A DNA stretch of 64,000 nt, from contig CADCXA010000036.1 of NCBI GenBank assembly GCA_902806565.1, positions 1-64,000 on the forward strand, given 5' to 3'. Of this stretch, positions 14,170 to 25,419 are shown piece after piece. The notes beneath the pieces were generated by a model. It was not told where the DNA came from. It did not search any database and saw only the letters and a list, made by a program, of their open reading frames with translations. The first letter of the stretch is position 1. Each line of letters starts with the position of its first letter. A program made the translations under genes and the position numbers. Source of the DNA: Hypoxylon rubiginosum (lineage: Eukaryota > Ascomycota > Sordariomycetes > Xylariales > Hypoxylaceae).

Positions 14170-15876
14170 GGAGAGGATACCACTGCGGACGAGAACAGCA
14201 TTGACAGCACCCCTAGGCCGGCGGCATGAGCTGGGTTTTTTCTTTTCTTTTTCGGGGGGTTTCTCTATACGCTTGCAACAACTATAGGTATGCAAGCTGT
14301 GGAAGAGAAGAATAGAACGAACCCCTAGTGTTTTATGATGTGACATCGATTTGCGTTTGACAAAGCCTTTCTGTGATGATCGATTTTCGGTCGGCTTCTT
14401 TCATGGAATTGCTTTTTACTATAGGTAGCTCTCAATCTAACTACGTTGGAATGAGGGAAGCCTGGATGGTACTTACCATATTCTATAGTCTCCGATGTTA
14501 GTCTGGTCGGTAGAGCTTTCAGCCGAACTGCTCAAGAACTTCATCTACGTAGTGGACAGAATTAGGTTAGATACCAAGATCATAGATCTGGTAATCCTTG
14601 TCAAACCCATGCTTCTACAACCCCACCATAAGCCCGATGCCGTGGAACTGGATCTCGCTTAATGGTTAATTCGACGCGCTAAATTCGGCTGATAAACCGT
14701 GTTCCTATTAATAGACTACAAATGTGAGCCGATAAGTATCTGCGGGTAGAGAAGGTCTTGGTTTATGTATGTACTTAATGTTAGTCCGTGTGGTTATGGA
14801 ACGTTGGTCATGGGATGTTAGCCTATAGATAATCATCAAGTGATAACTGACTTGATACGAGCTAGAGAGGTATTGGTTCTGGTTGGACTTATTTATATCT
14901 CGTTTACGGTGCTCAAAGCTGGTGTCTGCCTAGTAATCATTGATACTAACTATTAAACTGCAGGTCTCAGATTAAGCGCGGCAGGCTGCATGCCTAGCCG
15001 GGTGGCGTTTTCTGCATTATGTACTCCAAAATTGATGTACGAGGAATATTGGCTTTACTAATCACTAATCAGGGGTAAAAGGGATGCTCGAACACCGTGC
15101 AAGACAGTGCATACCGCAAGGGATGTGTCTTATACATACCTTATACCTTATACGACCTAGGCATATAATAATTTGCAATGATTAATAAAGGTTTGGTCTA
15201 TGTTTGTCTTAAGGGGAACAATCCTCACTGTGTAATCTGTGTAATCTGTGTAATCTGTGTAATCTATTCACGTTGGCATCACGCTGTCAGTTTGCCTGTT
15301 TGCCTATGCCTACTATGGTATACGGACCCACCCATCAATCAGCTCAAGCCACGTTTTACTATTTTACTATTGCAATCTTATCAGCCACGACGCCTTTGCG
15401 CCTCTGCGCCTCAGGCAGCTAGGCCGTTCTATCTACTAGTCTCCACATTCGGCAGATCCTACACGTCAACCCTTGCGGTTCAACGGCTCAATGCTTCAAT
15501 GCCCAACCACGCGCCAACAATAGCCTTCAATCCATTCACTCCCACAATACACACAATACACAATATTGATTTCCTGCAGCCGCATCCATCATCTAACCTA
15601 ATATTTTATATTCCATTCCCCTTCCGTCCCATCGCGCCCCGACCCGTCCAATCCAGCCTTGCAGTTGATAACAATATCTGTCAGCTCCAAAAAGGGCTAT
15701 CGCTCCGTGTCCAGTAATAGCTTGCCTCGAGCTCCGAGAGCTATCGTCAACCCCGCTCCTTTGCTAACCTGTCGCGCGACCCTTTATTAATCCGCCGACC
15801 TTCCCAGTCTGGCACACATCCTGACTCCGTTTTCGCCTTCTGCCGCTGCCTGTGGCCATGCAAATAAGTCGAGTTC
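14170..15876. other. Intergenic region and probable DCP2 leader
   Basis: I see no gene with coding or splice structure here. A short tandem repeat lies at 15228-15265. The open frame at 15178-15717 spans that repeat and then Pro/Ser-rich sequence, and is better read as the 5' leader and promoter of DCP2. A short upstream ATG (15858) overlaps the DCP2 start in another frame. Confidence 0.5.
15228..15265 (+). repeat. 9-bp tandem repeat
   Basis: CTGTGTAAT is repeated four times in a row upstream of DCP2. Confidence 0.9.
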
Positions 15877-18671
15877 ATGACACAAGACAAGATGAAATTA
15901 GAAGATTGTACGCGATACTATACTTTACTACGCCCTACCCTTCCTTCATTTGGTCGTTGGAGTTGACGCGCAAACGACCGCGCAGGGTCAACTTTGGCTT
16001 GACCTGATGTGAGCTAACACTTTTCTCGGTAGGGTTGGACGATCTATGCGTCCGGTTTATCATAAACCTCCCTCGCGAAGATTTAGAGTCTGTAGCCCGG
16101 ATCTGCTTCCAAATTGAAGAAGCACAATGGTTCTACGAAGACTTTATCCGCCCCCTAGATCCTACCCTCCCGTCCATGTCCCTGCGTAGCTTTAGCCTCA
16201 AGATGTTCCAACATTGTCCGCTACTCGCATCCTTTTCCGTTGAAAACCACATCAGGGCCTTCGAAGAGTTTATGCAGTACAAGACGAGAGTTCCTGTGCG
16301 GGGTGCGGTTATGCTGAATGACGATATGGACGCGGCGGTTCTTGTCCGGGGTTATAAGAAGGGGGCAAGTTGGAGTTTCCCCCGAGGAAAAATCAACAAA
16401 GACGAAGACGACCTCGATTGCGCTATTCGCGAGGTGTACGAAGAAACGGGGTATGATCTTCGGGAAGCGGGCCTTGTGGAAAGAAACGAACCGGTCCATC
16501 CCCTTGAGGTCACTATGCATGACCAACAGGTACGGCTCTATGTGTTTCGAGGCATTCCGGAGGCTACCATTTTCGAGACAAGGACGAGGAAGGAGATCGG
16601 GGCGATCCGATGGTACAAGGTTTCAGACCTGCCTGCCTATCGCAAGAAAAGGAATGTCGGAAGGAACAACGGCGCTGATGGGCTTTCCAACGATAAATTC
16701 TACATGGTGGCTCCCTTTATGGTTCAACTACGCCAGTGGGTAATGAAACAGAAGAAACTCGACGCCCGGAAAGCTGTCGAATCCGGCGGTCATCTCTATC
16801 CCCAAGTCCTTTACGAGGAGAACTTGACAGATGACAATGTCATGAACGAAATCCACCAACCATCTCAGGCATCTCCTAGTCTAGCCTCACATCCCGAATA
16901 TATCGACAGCGCGACGAAGGAGTTACATCGGCTACTCAAGGTCAAGCCACCAACCCAAGGCCTACAAATCCCACCCCCTTCGGCCAACCAGCAGTCAGGA
17001 TCCGCCCTCATGTCTCTTTTGCAGCCTAAAGTCGCGAGCGGCGAGCAAATGCCCAGCCAGATCCAAGGCGTACACCATACTCCATACGATCATACCTATA
17101 CTGAAGCGCCTCAAGCCCAGGGTCCGCAATCTCACCATCCTACGCAACGAATGCCCGGCCCTAATTACGGCGTAACTCCTCAGTTCTCCATGGGTGCGCC
17201 AAACATGGGCTATTCGCAACACCGAGCTCGTGCTCGTGTAGATATCACCACCGACGTTCCGCATGCACCGAATTTGGCCGAACAGCCTCGTCAGTTCGCC
17301 CCCCAGCCGGTGCAGTTGGTACATCCGCAGCCGCTACCGCCCCAGGTCCAAAAGGCAATGCTCTTGCGCACTTTCGCTTCGACGCCGCAGATTAGGGATC
17401 CTAACGTTCACCAATCAGGCCCGTCTGGTTTCTCCCAGGAAAACCAGCAGTTTACCCATGACGCCCACGCTCACGTTCATCAACCCAACATGCAAGGCGT
17501 CCCCGTCGAGAAGAGATTGCCCGCTCAGCTACCCACGCATTCGGCTAACCTATTGAACGTTCTTAAGGGCAACGTTGGTCAGACGAACGCGGACCAGCAC
17601 AGAGGGCCATCATCGCAACAACATATCGTGGAATCGCTAGCCGAGCAGATGAGCCAGCACCAGTTCTCTCAACCGGGTAATGGATTCGCTAATCAGTATG
17701 GCACCTCGGCCATGCCCTCCGGCTTCAACGTCATGCCAGGAAGTAGTACCACTGCAGTACCATCAAGCTCTGCTCCCCATCCTACACGTCCGACCGATAA
17801 GCATCGTGTAGGCTTGCTCGATATGTTTACAAAGGCTGAATCCCCAGTGGCACAGGGTCAAGTTGATGGAGTAGACACGGCTCGCCGATCTTCCCAACCA
17901 GGTGGAGGCGAAAAGAAGCAGCAGTGGTCTAACCAGTCTCCCTCCACTGCTGGTGCTCTGCGGGCTGCAGCCAAGGAAAATGGTCGTCCGGTCCAGATGA
18001 ATCCGGAAACGAATCTGCCCTATGGGGCACTCACTATCTTGTCTCGTTCTCAGGTCAGCCAATCGCCAGCGGCTGGCTCGACAGCCTCGGGAGGCAGAAA
18101 CACGATGGACGCGGCTCGATATTCCGCTATAGGATCGCAACCTAGCCCTAGGTCGGCGTTCACAAAGGCATCTCCTTCATTGTCGAGGGCATCGCCGAGG
18201 CCTCATCAGCAACCTTCGCAGATGTCGCATCAGATGTCACAAGCATCACCTCGAGCCTACGGATCTTTGCCACAGTCTTACCCATACGGTACGCCCCAGG
18301 GGAACGTTCCGAATCCCTTATCGTTACTCTCGGGTCCTCCCTCTGCGTCCACCTTGCCGGTTCCCAGCGGCACACAGCCGCGGCGCGAGTCAACTACGGA
18401 ACAGCGGAATACCCTTCTGTCGCTCTTCGGAAAACCCAAGCCAAGCTTCGAACAGGGCAAGGGCAAGGAACCGGCGACGGCGGAACACTTCGGACTTGGT
18501 GGTACTCCGCGATCCCGATTGGGCTCGGTCGCTTCTAGCGGAGGCGAATCGGCGATACATGGTCTGCGGAGCAACGCGTCCCGGCGTTCGAGCCAGGCAC
18601 CGCTCTCGCCGGCGGACAGAGAATTCTTGCTGAATTTCTTAGGGAATGCATCTAGTAGCGCGAGGCGTTGA
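15877..18671 (+). CDS. DCP2: mRNA decapping enzyme Dcp2
   Basis: Dcp2 is the catalytic subunit of the cytoplasmic decapping complex. It hydrolyses the m7G cap to start 5'-3' mRNA decay in P-bodies with Dcp1. Exon 1 (15877-15907) encodes MTQDKMKLED plus one base. A 125-bp intron (15908-16032, GTACGC to GGTAG) joins it in phase to 16033-18671, giving about 889 residues. The spliced start reads MKLEDWLDDLCVRFIINLP, the conserved opening of the Box A regulatory domain. The Nudix domain (about 98-240) carries a full Nudix box near 129-151 with REVYEETGYD, and the RGKIN motif is present. Box B follows. The remaining 600 residues are a disordered Gln/Pro/Ser-rich tail with short leucine motifs, as in other fungal Dcp2 proteins, ending in LSPADREFLLNFLG. 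Confidence 0.96.
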
Positions 18672-19404
18672 TACGGGTGGGACTCTGATCGCTCATTTCT
18701 AGAGGGAGGATTCATAGACGTGGGGGGTTTATTATGATATTTCGGGGGGAGCGAGGGGAGAGCGTGAATTTGGGTGGGAGAATGGATGGATGGTTGCATG
18801 CATAGTCAAGGCATAATGGGTAGTTACAGGGCCGGCAATGATTTTTTTGTCGTTAGTATACCCTCGTGTTTTCCACAGGAGTCTCAGCACCTCATAAGTA
18901 AACGTTGGCGTTGATATCCCCGGCATCGTTTATCATTATACATATTCTGTTGTGTGTGAACGTCTAGCTTGCATTATAGTGCTAGATAATGGATTATCCT
19001 GAGCACGGAATAGATCGCATTATGGAAATATGTTTCTTGCGTATTTGGGTATCTTTGGGCATGTACCCCTTTTTCGATATCGAAGATGTGTCAAGATTTG
19101 TCCACCTGTTACAGTGTAACAAAGAAAGCTGGTGGGTTGTTTACTTGGTTACGTCGATACGGGGTGCCTCGGTGTATGCATAAGCCGCTATACTGCGGGC
19201 TGTGCCCCACCAACGGACTCCCTAATATTTACGCATACATCATATACAAACGCGTGTTGCCATGTCCCCCCCCCCCAAATTTCTTCCAACTTTACCGACG
19301 CACTAGCATCTCAGACGAAAACAAAACAAACTACCTTGATCTTCCAAGTGTAAATCAGTTTCGCAATACTCACAATTTTCCAAGTTACCTACGAAGCAAC
19401 CAAT
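18672..19404. other. Intergenic region between DCP2 and USE1
   Basis: This 0.7-kb gap holds the DCP2 3' end and the USE1 promoter. A run of ten C bases lies near 19267. No gene is seen; overlapping short frames have no coding character. Confidence 0.5.
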
Positions 19405-20601
19405 ATGGCGCGACTAGCCCAAGCGCCTATGACCCCGAGGCGCACTATATCCAACCCGGACTCTCTGCCCGATCTCAACCGTCTGCTCGCCCGTCTGCAA
19501 GAGAATATTCTCCACGCCGATGCCGAACGAGAGAGACGACTACGTACGAGCGAGTATGAACGTAGCAAGGCTAGAGTCGTAAGTAACCCGACTTTCCTGC
19601 ACTTATACCAGCCCGACCGAATGAAGAATGCGCAGGGGCTAATTAGTATACCACCGCCTTAGAACATCGACTACGCCCGATCACTCCTGACGAAGCTGGA
19701 ACAAGATGCGCTAGCTATTAAGGTGCACTCGCGCCGACAGGAGACGCAGGCGGACCTGAACAGCAAACGAGAAGTCCTCGAGCAGGTCACCGAAAGGTTC
19801 CGCGAGCTCGAGGAGATCAGCGTGGACAGCGACGAGGATAGCTCTGACGGCGAGGACCTGCTAGGCAATATCATCGACACGCCGAGCGAGAGCACCGGGT
19901 CCGGGTCAGCCACGGCAGCGGGTCAGCGTGGGGAATCGGAGGACGCTGGAGAAGAAGACGGAGAGGAGCAGGACGAGGATGCCGAAATAGAGGCCGATGA
20001 GTCGACCCTTATTCCGGAGCCCCGAATACCAGACCGTTTACGCCCCGAAGCCAATGCGTCCTCCATACAGTCAGAACCAACGACGACGGAACCAGCGCCG
20101 CAGCAGACTGCCGGAACAACTACTTCACAAACACTACGTCCCCGTGGAGGCGCCTCGCAACAACCAAGTCCAGCCAACAAGGGCGAGACCAGCGCCCTCC
20201 GCACGCAGCTCTTCGGCACCCGCACATCTTCAGACCCCACCGCGATCACCACCACGACATCCCTCGGCGCGTCGGCGACGGCGGAGGCCATCATGGACCA
20301 CCACCGGACGGAGCAGGACAAGCTAACCGAGTCGATGGTAGGCATGGCGCGGGCGCTCAAGATGTCGTCGCGGCGGTTCGCGTCGTCGCTACAGGAAGAC
20401 ACGGACGTGCTACGGGCGGCGGGCGCGGGCATCGAGCGCAACGAGACGAACCTACAGGGGGTCGCGGGACGCATGGGCGCGCTACGGCGCGTCGCCGAGG
20501 GGAAGGGGTGGTGGGGGAGGGTTATGCTGTACGTGTGGATCGCGGGACTGAGCGTTGCCGCGGTGTTGTTGGTGTTTGTGCTGCCGAAGCTGCGGTTTTA
20601 G
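19405..20601 (+). CDS. USE1: Use1-like SNARE of the endoplasmic reticulum
   Basis: Use1 is a Q-SNARE used in Golgi-to-ER retrograde fusion with Sec20 and Ufe1. Exon 1 (19405-19578) and exon 2 (19663-20601) join in phase 0 through an 84-bp intron (GTAAGT to CTTAG), giving about 370 residues. The N-terminal half has NRLLARLQENIL, SEYERSKARV-NIDYARSLL and KLEQDALAIK, matching the Use1 family. An acidic Asp/Glu and Ser/Thr-rich linker follows. A SNARE-like helix is visible around LTESMVGMARALK to GRMGALRRVAEG. The C-terminal anchor (about the last 22 residues, VWIAGLSVAAVLLVFVLPKL) makes it a tail-anchored protein. The length is usual for filamentous fungi. Confidence 0.85.
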
Positions 20602-21151
20602 GGGGCGTTGAAGAAGAGAGGAGATGAGAGGAGATACGACGACGTGATCGTGATTAAGATACCCGGAGCGGAAAAGGGGTTGGAAAAAGGAGAAAAAACA
20701 AAGCAGAAACAGAAACAGAAGGCGACGAGTTTACGACGTTACGAGGTTTGCTATTGGACGCATTTGCATAGCTTTTGGCGAACCGGTGAGTTTTTTCTAC
20801 GAGAAGGAGGTCACTGTGCGCGGCGTTGCGTTAGATAACTCGTTGTAGGAATTCATCGCATTTGAGATTTCCCCCCAATGCAGAGAGGGATGCTATGCTG
20901 CTTTTATGTCCGCGCGATACGGAGTGCGAGGTCGACTCATCAGGTCTTGAAGCTTAAGGGCCGAGATGTATCTACGCGCGCTAACTACCTTCTAATTTAA
21001 TCTTGCTAACTAGGAAAATGCGAGCTGAGTTTTTGAAGTATATCACCATAAGATGCGCCGAGCATCTATTTCCAGCTCATATAGTCGAATGTCGCGATGA
21101 ATTCACGTCCCAAGATATCGCCTCCCGGCGATCGACCAACTCACCCACTCA
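20602..21151. other. Convergent 3' intergenic region
   Basis: This 550-bp gap lies between the 3' ends of USE1 (+) and the BRCT-WGR gene (-). I see no gene or repeat in it. Confidence 0.5.
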
Positions 21152-22779
21152 CTAGTCTTCCGAAGCATGGGACTCAGCCGTGGAGTCGTTCTCGTTGTCT
21201 AAGACGATAGGGACAACCTGCACTTTTCTAGACTCTACACCTTGGCGGTCTCGCTGCGCGCGGACAAGCTCGGCGAGGTTGCTGATGGTCGAGGCTGAGG
21301 CTTCTTCAGCAGCAGCCATGGCGCTCATTTTCTGCTTCTTGGGGGTAGGTAGAGTCTGCTCGCCATCGAGTCCGCGTTTGGTACCGGCGTAGGATTCATT
21401 TCCTAAAGAAGCGAGTTTGGTTCCCTCGTTGCGGTCCTGCTCTTCCGCGACTGGTGCCAGTTCGAGACCGGGTTCCGGAAGGGCAGGCTTGGCCGGCGTT
21501 GGTGAGCTGTTGCTGGAAAGCGAAGGGAGCTCGGAAGGTTTGGTGTGGGCGTCTATGTCGGAGACGAGTCCGACGGGCTTCCCTCCGGTCTATATTCGGG
21601 GTCTCGTCAGTTATCCAAAACACCGCAGGTTAAATATAATGAGGGGCTAGCTAGAATAGGGGCTTACGGGAGGCTGGTATTGAAACTTGTCCGCAGGCGT
21701 GGTGCCCTGTTTGGCGATTCGCTCATCCCAGTCGATTCCTGTCTTCTTGCGGAAGAAGCCCTTGAAGTCGTCTAGCGCGGGCTTGAGGAGGCTAGGCGAG
21801 TCGTGGGGGCGGTAGATGATCGGACGGTTGTCACGCGGCTTCTTGTAGAATTTGGTTACGAAGTAATACAAGTGCGGCTTAGGATTCGACTCCCAGATCT
21901 GTTGTCGATTTGAAGATGCGAGGTTAGTTATTGTCGAAGAGGAAACATAGAATGAATAGGGGCGAGAGTAAGAGTGAGGGTTGGGTGTACTCACGTAGAG
22001 AATGTATTTTTGGCCAACATTTCCGGCCGCCTCGTCGTTTCGGGTAATAGTTATCTCGTAAGAAAAGTATGTCTCATCTCGGTATATATGGTAAAGATCT
22101 TTTCATGTTAGCCTTAACTGCGATGCATATGTTGAAGTTGGAGATGAGACTTACTGGTGTTAACAAAGGTTTCCCCTTGCTCAATGCCTTTCCGGGCTTT
22201 CTCATCAAGCTTCTTCTTCGCATTTTCCTCCCTCAAGACCTCTCTGAGCGAGTACTCGCGCTCTTTCTCTGTGACAAGAGGAGATTAGCTAAGCAGACCA
22301 TAGCAACATGCGAATGACCTCAGTTCAGTGCTGGGAGGCTAGTTCATAGTGCGAGGGAAGGTACGGCGAATCCACCGAGGCTCCACGTATTGATACAACA
22401 AGAAGGAACTGGGAAGAAATATGAGAACGAGAACAAGGTGAGCAAGAAAAGGAAGAGAAAAAGAAACCCATATTAAAATATACGCACGGCGTCTTCTCTT
22501 CTCGAGCGTATCCTCTAGCCAGTCCTTGGTGACGATATGAGTCGCCTTGAACGCCAAAGCCGTCTTGACGGCCGGGAGCTTCTGTTTAAACTGCTCGGGC
22601 GTGGCGAGAAGATGAGTGACACCCTCTCCCATGGTGTGGTTGAAGACACCACCATGGTAATTCACCCAACGAGAAACGTCCGCGGCCGTCCAGCCGGGCC
22701 CTAAGTTGTCAGCAATGGCTATCTCGTAGCCTTGGAGGAGAGTGGCTCGTCCTCTTTCACGGGAAGCGTGAGGCGCCAT
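21152..22779 (-). CDS. BRCT plus WGR domain nuclear protein
   Basis: Five exons on the minus strand (22779-22488, 22268-22155, 22098-21995, 21898-21668, 21589-21152) are all phase-compatible with GT-AG ends and give about 392 residues. Residues about 10-95 form a BRCT domain (GYEIAIADNLG, GGVFNHTMGEGVTHLLAT, HIVTKDWLEDTL). A charged linker leads to a WGR-type domain (NLYHIYRDETYFSYEITITR, GQKYILYIWESNPKPHLYYF, FVTKFYKKPRDN, FRKKTGIDWDER). The last 150 residues are disordered with a basic patch, TPKKQK, that could be a nuclear localisation signal. BRCT and WGR together occur at the N-terminus of poly(ADP-ribose) polymerases. No catalytic domain follows here, so this is a stand-alone binding protein, probably acting at DNA damage or chromatin. 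The exact function is unknown. Confidence 0.75.
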
Positions 22780-23248
22780 TCTAGCTAGTCTCGGTGGTTT
22801 AGGAGAGTGATGCTGTGCCCAGTGAGGTGCTGGTAAGGTAAGTGGAAATTAATGTGGTGGTGGTGGTCAGGCATATCAAAAGGTCCCCTTTCTATCTCTG
22901 CGTTGGTAAGTAAGTGAGAATATTACACCATTAGACCTACCTAAGTGCTAGGTATATGCATGGTGCTTTATAGCAAGGTATCCGGTACGTTCAAGGGTAA
23001 CTTTCTGCTCAGAGTGCCAGCGCCACAGTCTCGATACCCTACCTAGGGCTTCTCTCTTAAGCCCACAAAATGCAGGAGCTAGGAGAAACCGTATGGAAAC
23101 CGCGATGAAAACCTCTAGGATCCCTTAGGCACTCTGAATGCTTTCTGTATTTTATCCTATCCCTAACCTTTCCAAGGCCATATTCACCATACAGCAATCC
23201 AGGGCCGCTAGGGGAGTAACATCGATTCGTCAGTAAGGGGATTATCAG

Positions 23249-23266
23249 TACCTACCTAGGTAGGTA
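23249..23266. repeat. 18-bp perfect palindrome with TACCTAGGTA core
   Basis: TACCTACCTAGGTAGGTA is its own reverse complement. Its central ten bases recur exactly at 24495, 29689, 38684, 44901, 50828, 53385 and 58819, all outside coding exons. Confidence 0.85.
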
Positions 23267-23607
23267 ACAAGGAATCTGGAATTTACAGCCTTATGTTTTT
23301 TTCTGTGTCGTTTATGCGTTTGCGGTACGTTGGTGGTGCTATTACTCTGGGACTCCTCTTTGTCACTGTCCTACGAACTTAAGACTTTTGCGGTAGGAAG
23401 GAGCTGCTCACTATTTCATTGCTGAAGACGCTTCGAAGGCGGACCACCAGAGTTTCGGCAAGTCAGAGGGTAGGAAAAGCCTCTAAATACCTAGCCATAT
23501 ATAGCGTTAACCAGTTCAACTACAGCATCCGAATTCCTCAAAACTTTTGTATATAACCGCCCACTCACCTTCTGGATTGTTAGGGTTCGGGTTTCTAGGA
23601 AATCCGT

Positions 23608-23680
23608 GGTGACTGCAGGATTCGAACCCACGCTCTTCGTTAGAAGAGAGCCAGGCGCTGAACCACCTCGCCAAGTCACC
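23608..23680 (-). pseudogene. Truncated tRNA-Leu-like sequence
   Basis: Read on the minus strand, the 73 bases begin GGTGACT and end AGTCACC, a perfect 7-bp acceptor stem. A D-arm with GGTGGTT follows, and a T-arm with TTCGAAT is present. Between them is a CTCTTC-TAAC-GAAGAG hairpin that looks like the long variable arm of a class II tRNA. There is no 7-base anticodon loop with a paired 5-bp stem; the 3' part of the anticodon arm appears to be missing (about 12-15 bases compared with usual class II tRNAs). Leu is more likely than Ser from the GGTGACTTGGC start. It is probably non-functional. Confidence 0.6.
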
Positions 23681-24266
23681 CTTCATGAATAGCTCTGGGG
23701 ACGGTATTGTTGAAAGCAGGAGGGATATTTTGAGTAAAAAGACAATCGGTTGGGAAGGTGAAATAGGTTGGGACGCGCAAACATCTAGCGAGTGCAAGTC
23801 TGAGGGCCATCTTCTATCTCATGCCATAATGATGAGCCAGAAGTGTTCCCGGGAATTCCTCACGAAAATTATTACTGTCATTTTCGAGAAGGAGCCTGGT
23901 GGTGCCCTCCATCGGCCAGTTAAAGGTCGTGATGTCCGGGACGCGGAGGCCGACTAAGCGGATGCCGTCCCGGTCAGACGTCTTGCGGGTGGACCCCCGG
24001 GGTCTCCACCTTCGGCGAGTATAGCAATGCCGTGAATAAGTTAGGGCCGCTCATGTACGAGATGTTGGAGCATGCACAAGAAGTAAGCCTTTATTGATGT
24101 TAAGGACACAAGGACAGGTACCACTAAACCCTAGGTGCCTTATGGAACCTACGGGAAAATGTCGACAGAGTTAACGGTTAATCGCGAGAGATGATAGAAA
24201 ATTATCATACATTAGGTACCTACATAGTCGTCTTATATATGAGACCTGTTAGGATTGCATATATCT

Positions 24267-24418
24267 ATTTTCTCCCCTTTTCGCTTCTCGTTCTCCCTTT
24301 TTCCCCTTTTCTCGTTCTTCTCGTTCTTCTTCTCGTTCTTCCTTTTCTTCTTCTCGTTCTTTCTTTTCTTCTTCTCGTTCTTCTTCTACTTCTTCTACTC
24401 CCTCTTTTTGTCCTTTAA
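24267..24418 (+). repeat. Polypyrimidine (CTT/TTC-rich) tract
   Basis: About 150 bases are nearly all pyrimidine with repeated CTTCTCGTTCTT units. The Glu/Arg-rich or Leu-rich open frames read through it on both strands are products of low complexity. Confidence 0.85.
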
Positions 24419-25243
24419 GCAGTCGTGAGAGTTTTACCAAATAATGGTGGCACGGTGAACTGGGCCTAACGAATCAGCTCGTTGAGATCCTGGGTACCTA
24501 GGTATTTAACCTTGACGGTGGTCTACAGTTATTCGTGAGCGTAATGGTCAGCTCCCTCCCAGCTATCCTGGCACTATCTCCTACATTCCCCAATAGTCTT
24601 AGCTGGTCAACTGGTCAGAAGATGAAGTTGCTTAACATCAGAGCTCATGAACACAAGACAAGAATCGTATTCTCTAAGATGAGTGGGTCTGCCAGAAGGC
24701 CTAGGGCCGGGCCGGGCCGGGATCAGCTAAACCAAGCTCCGTAACTGTAAAGACTACCTGTCATGGTGTGGTTTTAAATTCTCGGGGTGCTTTTAAAATT
24801 AGGGATACTCTTATCTAGGAGGCGTCCTGTAAGATTCTTAAGCGCCTATCTTATCACAACCAAAATCATTGGCATCTGCTATGGGGCGGCGCAGCTATCA
24901 CTTCGATCTGTAAGCGGTGCCTTAACCCGAGAAGGATTCAGCTAGAGCTGTAAGATTTTCAATGTGTTGGTCCAAGATACCTTACGAGGTAGTCAAGTGA
25001 TAGAAGCTCACTAGATAGGTAAATAGAGCATCAAGCCGCACAGACAGGAGTATCATGGGGCCTAGCCCGGGATGAGGGGTAAGGCCTGTTCGCTAGGATA
25101 TCTCTTGCTGTATGTATACCCGCGCAAGTAGTAGGAATGAGTATTCCACGTAGAAGAGGATATATTTACTATGATCTCGGCGGCGTTGCTACAGAAGAAG
25201 TCGTTAACCTCACTGCAAATGACTAGGTACCTTCGGTTATACG

Positions 25244-25271
25244 CCCCCCCCCCCCCCCCCCCCCCCCCCCC
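25244..25271 (+). repeat. 28-base poly-C run
   Basis: Twenty-eight consecutive C bases are visible. The length may vary between reads or strains. Confidence 0.9.
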
Positions 25272-25419
25272 AGCACCCCTGTCTAGGCCAACAGGTCAAC
25301 TCGTCGTCCAACTGGCCAAGAACTCAAAGGCTAGAACCCTTACAGCCAATCAGTGGCGAAGAGGCATTTTATTCAACCTTAGGACGCTGTTAGATGATAG
25401 TGTTTATACGTGTTTCGCT

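Larger units (their letters stand above)
22780..25419. other. Gene-poor accessory stretch
   Basis: This 2.6-kb region carries no supported protein gene. It contains a truncated tRNA-Leu-like sequence, a polypyrimidine tract, a poly-C run, an 18-bp palindrome (23249-23266) and a GGGCC-type repeat near 24707-24721. The many short open frames lack splice structure and recognisable motifs. Confidence 0.55.

Noticed and set aside
15178..15717. 179-codon open frame upstream of DCP2
   Set aside because: It spans a 9-bp repeat (CVICVI periodicity) and Pro/Ser-rich leader sequence, with no recognised motif, and ends just before the DCP2 start.
23491..23797. Minus-strand open frames over the tRNA-like sequence
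   Set aside because: They read through the tRNA-like element and flanking non-coding DNA.
24249..24440. Glu/Arg-rich minus frame and Leu-rich plus frame
   Set aside because: Both are translations of a polypyrimidine tract and do not indicate a protein.
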